21,692 nt of DNA from IMG/VR virus record IMGVR_UViG_3300044635_000883, positions 1-21,692 of that record; one strand, given 5' to 3'. The translations under genes and the position numbers were made by a program. This document shows positions 18,686 through 21,692 of the stretch, in pieces; positions within the stretch are counted from its first letter, which is position 1; every line of letters begins with the position of its first letter. Source of the DNA: a virus. Below the pieces are notes generated by a model, which was given only the letters and a program-made list of their open reading frames with translations, was not told the origin of the DNA and made no database searches.

Positions 18686-19261
18686 TTAATCTAAACAATT
18701 AGAATCTATATTGCCCTGAAACCTATCTCGAAATGGTAAATTTTTGCTTAAGGTACTTCCTAAATACATACCCGTACTATACATGGTTTTTTTAGGCACA
18801 ATAGTATCAATGCCGCTTCCGGGATTGCTGTAAAGTGGATATGATTGAATGTTTTGAAGCAAATAATTCGTAATTCTTTGCGAATACCACTCCGCATTGT
18901 CTTTGAATCTTTCTTCAAGTTTTAGCAAGTCATTTAAGCTGGCAGCGTTTGCGTTCTCGCTTGATCTTGTCGCCACACTTTTATTCATGAACTTGTAAGT
19001 TAAAGGCATTGGAGCTTCTGCCATAATCCACCAAATTAGTGCTGGCTGAATGTAGTCATCAAGCAATGTTTTATTAAGTACCGTAATTGAAGCAGCCGTT
19101 ATCTGTGTTTTGAGTTCGTTGTATAACCCTGTGCCAAGTATAGGAAGCATGTATTTTTCTTGCGCTAACTTAATAACGGGTAAAAGCACTTTCATATCAA
19201 CATTTTCATTGATAATACTATTATCTTTTAATGCCTGTTCTGAAATAAATATAACTGCCAT
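18686..19261 (-). CDS. Head-tail connector-like protein (DUF6712-like)
   Basis: A 191-aa, mostly helical protein. It starts MAVIFISEQALKDNSIINEN and continues VDMKVLLPVIKLAQEKYMLPILGTGLYNELK (23-53), matching the start of a Bacteroidota phage family (DUF6712-like) that resembles gp6/adaptor head-tail connectors: 'i....l.....ngNvd...l.p.I..aQ...i...lGt.Ly..l'. Then WIMAEAPMPLTYKFMNKSVA and LEERFKDNAEWYSQRITNYL. The gene follows the portal by 3 nt, the usual position of the connector that docks on the portal ring. The family name is from memory. Confidence 0.75.
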   Translation of the reverse strand: MAVIFISEQALKDNSIINENVDMKVLLPVIKLAQEKYMLPILGTGLYNELKTQITAASITVLNKTLLDDYIQPALIWWIMAEAPMPLTYKFMNKSVATRSSENANAASLNDLLKLEERFKDNAEWYSQRITNYLLQNIQSYPLYSNPGSGIDTIVPKKTMYSTGMYLGSTLSKNLPFRDRFQGNIDSNCLD

Positions 19262-19264
19262 AAC

Positions 19265-21043
19265 TTATGCTTTTTTTCTTAATAATACTTGCTGCCAAAT
19301 GTGTCGGCACGATGTTGATGTTAATCCCGTTTGAGGATTGTGATACCAACCGCCACGCGTCAGCCAAACACTTGTGCCAAATTCGTTATTCATTGCGTCG
19401 ATTTGCTCTCTTGTATATTGCTTTTGCTTTTCTAATAACTTTCTGCAAAAATCTCTTGTCGTTGGTATTATTTTATCCCCTTCAATCCCAGGTTTTTTAT
19501 CGTAAATGTATCTAACAAGTATCTCCTCAACTGGTGAATCTAACTTTTTAATATTTTCGCCTTTTTTTGTCAAATTTCGCTCGTTTTCATTAATAACAAT
19601 CATACCGTTATCAATAAGCCTTGTTATAGCCTCATTTACCTTGTTTACATCAACTTTTAAAGCCTCGGCAATATTCTTATTGCTAATTAAATTATCTGCG
19701 CTTAAAAGGTCTATAATTGATTTGTCAAGGGTTGTAATTGTAATCGTTGCAAAATTAGTCGGGATAGCTTCAGCGTGTATTATCTCGTAACCCTCTAAAC
19801 TTTCTCCGTATTTGTCAAATATTGCATGTACCTCATCCTCGGTTAATTGCTTGTTAAATGTTTGAGCTTCGTTTAAATTTATACCAAGTCTTTCAGCTAC
19901 TTTCTTTCTTAATAATTCAGCAGGGATTACAGCTTGTATAAACTGTTCTGAATAGTCAACCCCAATTATCTCCAAAGGTATTATAGTCAATTTATTATCA
20001 AGCTCAAGCAATAAAGCAAAGTCATTAATTACTTGTTCAATGGTCTGCTGCTTTGGAGTAATATAGGTATTTTGAAAGAATTCCGAAGCGTCACGAATAA
20101 CATTCCTAGCAAATGCACTTTCATTATCAATACCAAATAATTGGCCGCTCGGTATCCTATGCCCTACAAAGATTTCTTGTGTTACCGTTTTGTTTAATAC
20201 CTCGAAAGCCTTGTCAAAATCATTGCTTCTTAGTGGCAATACAGTCGGCTCTTTATCCTTGCCTTCGCTAAATACAAGCACTATCCCGCCTGCGTTATCA
20301 GTACCCGTGTGTTTGTTTTTTATTTGTCTTTCAATCTCTTTTTGTTCTTCAAGTGTCGGCTGGCCGTTGTTGAATGAAATTAAAGTTCCACCAACAAACC
20401 CATTTTTTATATTGTTTAAATGAAAGTTAGCAATCTCTTTCTCTATCTCTATGTATCTTAAGGCTGCAATATAACCCGGCAAAGGGTAAACGCCTTGGTT
20501 TGGTCTGTATTGCTTATAGTAAAATATACCTGATTTCTTACTTTGCGGATCAAACTTTTCTATCTCTTTAAAACCAGTCTTTTCGGGATGCTGATTATAA
20601 GCCTTCCAATCGTTTGAATAGAAAAATTTATCTTGAGTTTTGTTAGTTCTTATTTTACTGAAGTCAACATGATATAAATTAAAATCATTGCGTAAATTAT
20701 TCCAAATAGCTTGTAAATAAAAGCCACCAAACAATTCTAAATCTAAACTAATCTTTTTAGTTAATTCGTGTAAGTTTTCTTGTGGGTTTATCTCATTTAC
20801 AAAATTAATCAATTGAGCTTGCTTTAAAACGCTCATCGTTTGGCTAATATTCCAACCCTTGCCAGCAATCATATCTGCTTTACCGTCAACAATGGCCCTA
20901 TGTTTTGGAGCATTGTCATACATTTCCAAAAGCATGTTTGGAAAGTCGTTATTTGCCCCATAATTTACCCACTCCTTACCTTTAGCTTCTTTGAACTCCG
21001 GTATTTCGTAGGCGTTTAACTTTACATATATTATGTTACCCAT
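19265..21043 (-). CDS. Portal protein with winged-helix and Cys-containing C-terminal domain
   Basis: The 592-aa product starts with a portal core (residues ~1-425): NAPKHRAIVDGKADMIAGKGW (46-64), LELFGGFYLQAIWNN, YIAALRYIEIEKEIANFHLNN (clip region), IFVGHRIPSGQLFGI (291-305) and NTYITPKQQTIEQVI. It forms the dodecameric ring through which DNA enters and leaves the capsid. After the core come a winged-helix-like segment (~441-498: IIDLLSADNLISNKNIAEAL, IDNGMIVINENERNLTKKG) and a final domain (~527-592: TTRDFCRKLLEKQKQYTREQ, WLTRGGWYHNP, SCRHIW) reminiscent of the Cys-containing end of Mu F-like head morphogenesis proteins. It overlaps the preceding gene by 8 nt. Confidence 0.88.
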   Translation of the reverse strand: MGNIIYVKLNAYEIPEFKEAKGKEWVNYGANNDFPNMLLEMYDNAPKHRAIVDGKADMIAGKGWNISQTMSVLKQAQLINFVNEINPQENLHELTKKISLDLELFGGFYLQAIWNNLRNDFNLYHVDFSKIRTNKTQDKFFYSNDWKAYNQHPEKTGFKEIEKFDPQSKKSGIFYYKQYRPNQGVYPLPGYIAALRYIEIEKEIANFHLNNIKNGFVGGTLISFNNGQPTLEEQKEIERQIKNKHTGTDNAGGIVLVFSEGKDKEPTVLPLRSNDFDKAFEVLNKTVTQEIFVGHRIPSGQLFGIDNESAFARNVIRDASEFFQNTYITPKQQTIEQVINDFALLLELDNKLTIIPLEIIGVDYSEQFIQAVIPAELLRKKVAERLGINLNEAQTFNKQLTEDEVHAIFDKYGESLEGYEIIHAEAIPTNFATITITTLDKSIIDLLSADNLISNKNIAEALKVDVNKVNEAITRLIDNGMIVINENERNLTKKGENIKKLDSPVEEILVRYIYDKKPGIEGDKIIPTTRDFCRKLLEKQKQYTREQIDAMNNEFGTSVWLTRGGWYHNPQTGLTSTSCRHIWQQVLLRKKA

Positions 21044-21431
21044 TGTAAATGATGTTTATTTTTGTTTGGTTATCGTAAGCCGTTGTACTTGTGGCCGTTC
21101 CGATAACTTTAACCTTACCCGTTTCTACTATCCCCGTGGCAAGTGTGTAATTTAGATTTGTTGATGAGGTTTGCTCGTAAATCTCATAGTGATAAAAACC
21201 CGGTAAAGGTAAACTTACTTGTGATGCCGTTAATGTTGGCGTTGAGGTTTCCGTAATTGTGAATCTGTTGTATCTATCCGTGTGAATAGATGTATCTTGA
21301 GCTACAAAAGTATAAGACACCTTGCTCTCGTCATTAATAAACCTGAATAAAAAAAATGGATTGGTCAAAGTACATTTTTCGGTTAATGTCAACACGATAA
21401 TATTACTTTGGCCTTTGATTATTTTAATCAT
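21036..21431 (-). CDS. Putative virion structural protein (131 aa)
   Basis: The protein is beta-rich and begins MIKIIKGQSNIIVLTLTEKC, continuing FLFRFINDESKVSYTFVAQD and ending GKVKVIGTATSTTAYDNQTK. The plan 'I.kGq.N.i.lTltEk.tl....yLF.f....' is one I recognise from small proteins beside structural genes of Bacteroidota phages, sometimes described as capsid decoration- or tail-like immunoglobulin-fold proteins. Its stop overlaps the portal ATG by 8 nt. Precise role unknown. Confidence 0.65.
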   Translation of the reverse strand: MIKIIKGQSNIIVLTLTEKCTLTNPFFLFRFINDESKVSYTFVAQDTSIHTDRYNRFTITETSTPTLTASQVSLPLPGFYHYEIYEQTSSTNLNYTLATGIVETGKVKVIGTATSTTAYDNQTKINIIYNG

Positions 21432-21432
21432 T

Positions 21433-21609
21433 TTAAGCGTCTTTTTTTGCTTTTTTTGCCTTTGGTTTAGCCTCTTTTATTTCCTCTTCAAATAAGAAAA
21501 AATATTTATGTTGAATAAAGATAGGCAAATTCTCTTCATTTATTACAAGGATTCTGTTAAGCTCCTGGCTAAACATATCCTTTCCTAAAAATTCTTTTTT
21601 AATCTTCAT
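21433..21609 (-). CDS. Small hypothetical protein (58 aa)
   Basis: ATG at 21609 overlaps the stop of the partial gene before it (ATGA). The product starts MKIKKEFLGKDMFSQELNRI, continues LVINEENLPIFIQHKYFFLF and ends in an acidic then Lys/Ala-rich tail (EEEIKEAKPKAKKAKKDA). The Lys-Ala tail resembles nucleoid-binding tails, but such tails are also common on phage structural proteins. Function unknown. Confidence 0.6.
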   Translation of the reverse strand: MKIKKEFLGKDMFSQELNRILVINEENLPIFIQHKYFFLFEEEIKEAKPKAKKAKKDA

Positions 21610-21692
21610 TTTTTCTTTGGTTTTTCTTGTATTTCTTCCTCAAAAAATTCATCCAATCTTAAAGATAGTAAAAGTAAAGCGTTTTCCTCTTT
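21606..21692 (-). CDS. C-terminal fragment of an unknown protein (runs off right edge)
   Basis: The last 28 codons of a gene that continues beyond the window: an amphipathic helix NALLLLSLRLDEFFEEEIQ and the tail EKPKKK. It is coupled to the next gene by ATGA. Too little is visible for any assignment. Confidence 0.55.
   Translation of the reverse strand, partial: KEENALLLLSLRLDEFFEEEIQEKPKKK

Noticed and set aside
21606-21692. Spo0E-like motif in the right-edge fragment
   Set aside because: A vague match (LSLRLDEFF) in 28 residues only; such helices are common and the host type does not fit.

Overview
The window looks like part of a tailed (siphovirus-like) double-stranded DNA phage or prophage genome whose host is a member of the Bacteroidota. 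The base composition is low in GC. Every convincing gene is on the minus strand, so transcription runs from high to low coordinates. Stop/start overlaps such as ATGA and GTGA are common. Shine-Dalgarno sites are not evident; leaders are A-rich. Three promoter-like sites match the Bacteroidota consensus TTTG-N19-TAnnTTTG exactly. Family content supports the host guess: VirE_N-type primase-helicase, ERF annealing protein, Gp157-like protein, DUF6948-like protein and a G-x repeat protein. I infer the host from these signals and cannot name a species.

Layout, in order of transcription. (1) 21692-13347, structural and lysis genes: small proteins, portal with an unusual C-terminus, head-tail connector, tail-terminator-like protein, two fibre/spike proteins (one with an F5/8-type-C domain), a holin-like protein, an M15 peptidase endolysin, an HNH homing endonuclease, a small two-helix membrane protein, then an intrinsic terminator (13302-13332). 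(2) 13282-8647, replication and recombination genes behind a consensus promoter: several small unknowns, an orphan DnaA-domain-IV protein, an XRE regulator with a second promoter/operator just after it, ERF, Gp157-like, two MazG-like small proteins, DUF6948-like, a G-x repeat protein, an SSB-tailed protein, a VRR-NUC-like nuclease, a small unknown, and a terminator at 8647-8669. (3) 8640-8300, a non-coding control region: a helically phased array of CGTNACG sites, a consensus promoter and a leader with an attenuator-like hairpin. (4) 8299-4095: small unknown, primase-helicase, small unknown, an ABC-ATPase/GNAT fusion and a tRNA-Leu-like gene whose anticodon loop carries a folded insertion. (5) 4079-1: small protein, sigma-factor-like protein, small membrane and CxxC proteins, terminase small and large subunits, tail-assembly-chaperone-like protein and the start of a gp10-like gene running off the left edge.

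How it fits together: promoters of the host's housekeeping type drive replication and the primase operon. The sigma-like protein is a plausible switch to packaging and structural genes, for which I found no consensus promoter. The most unusual items are the tRNA-Leu-like gene with a three-hairpin insertion, the ABC-ATPase/GNAT fusion next to it, and the phased repeat array plus structured leader in front of the primase operon. Ten small genes of 58 codons or fewer are called from reading-frame continuity, overlaps and recognisable motifs; one right-edge fragment is also short.
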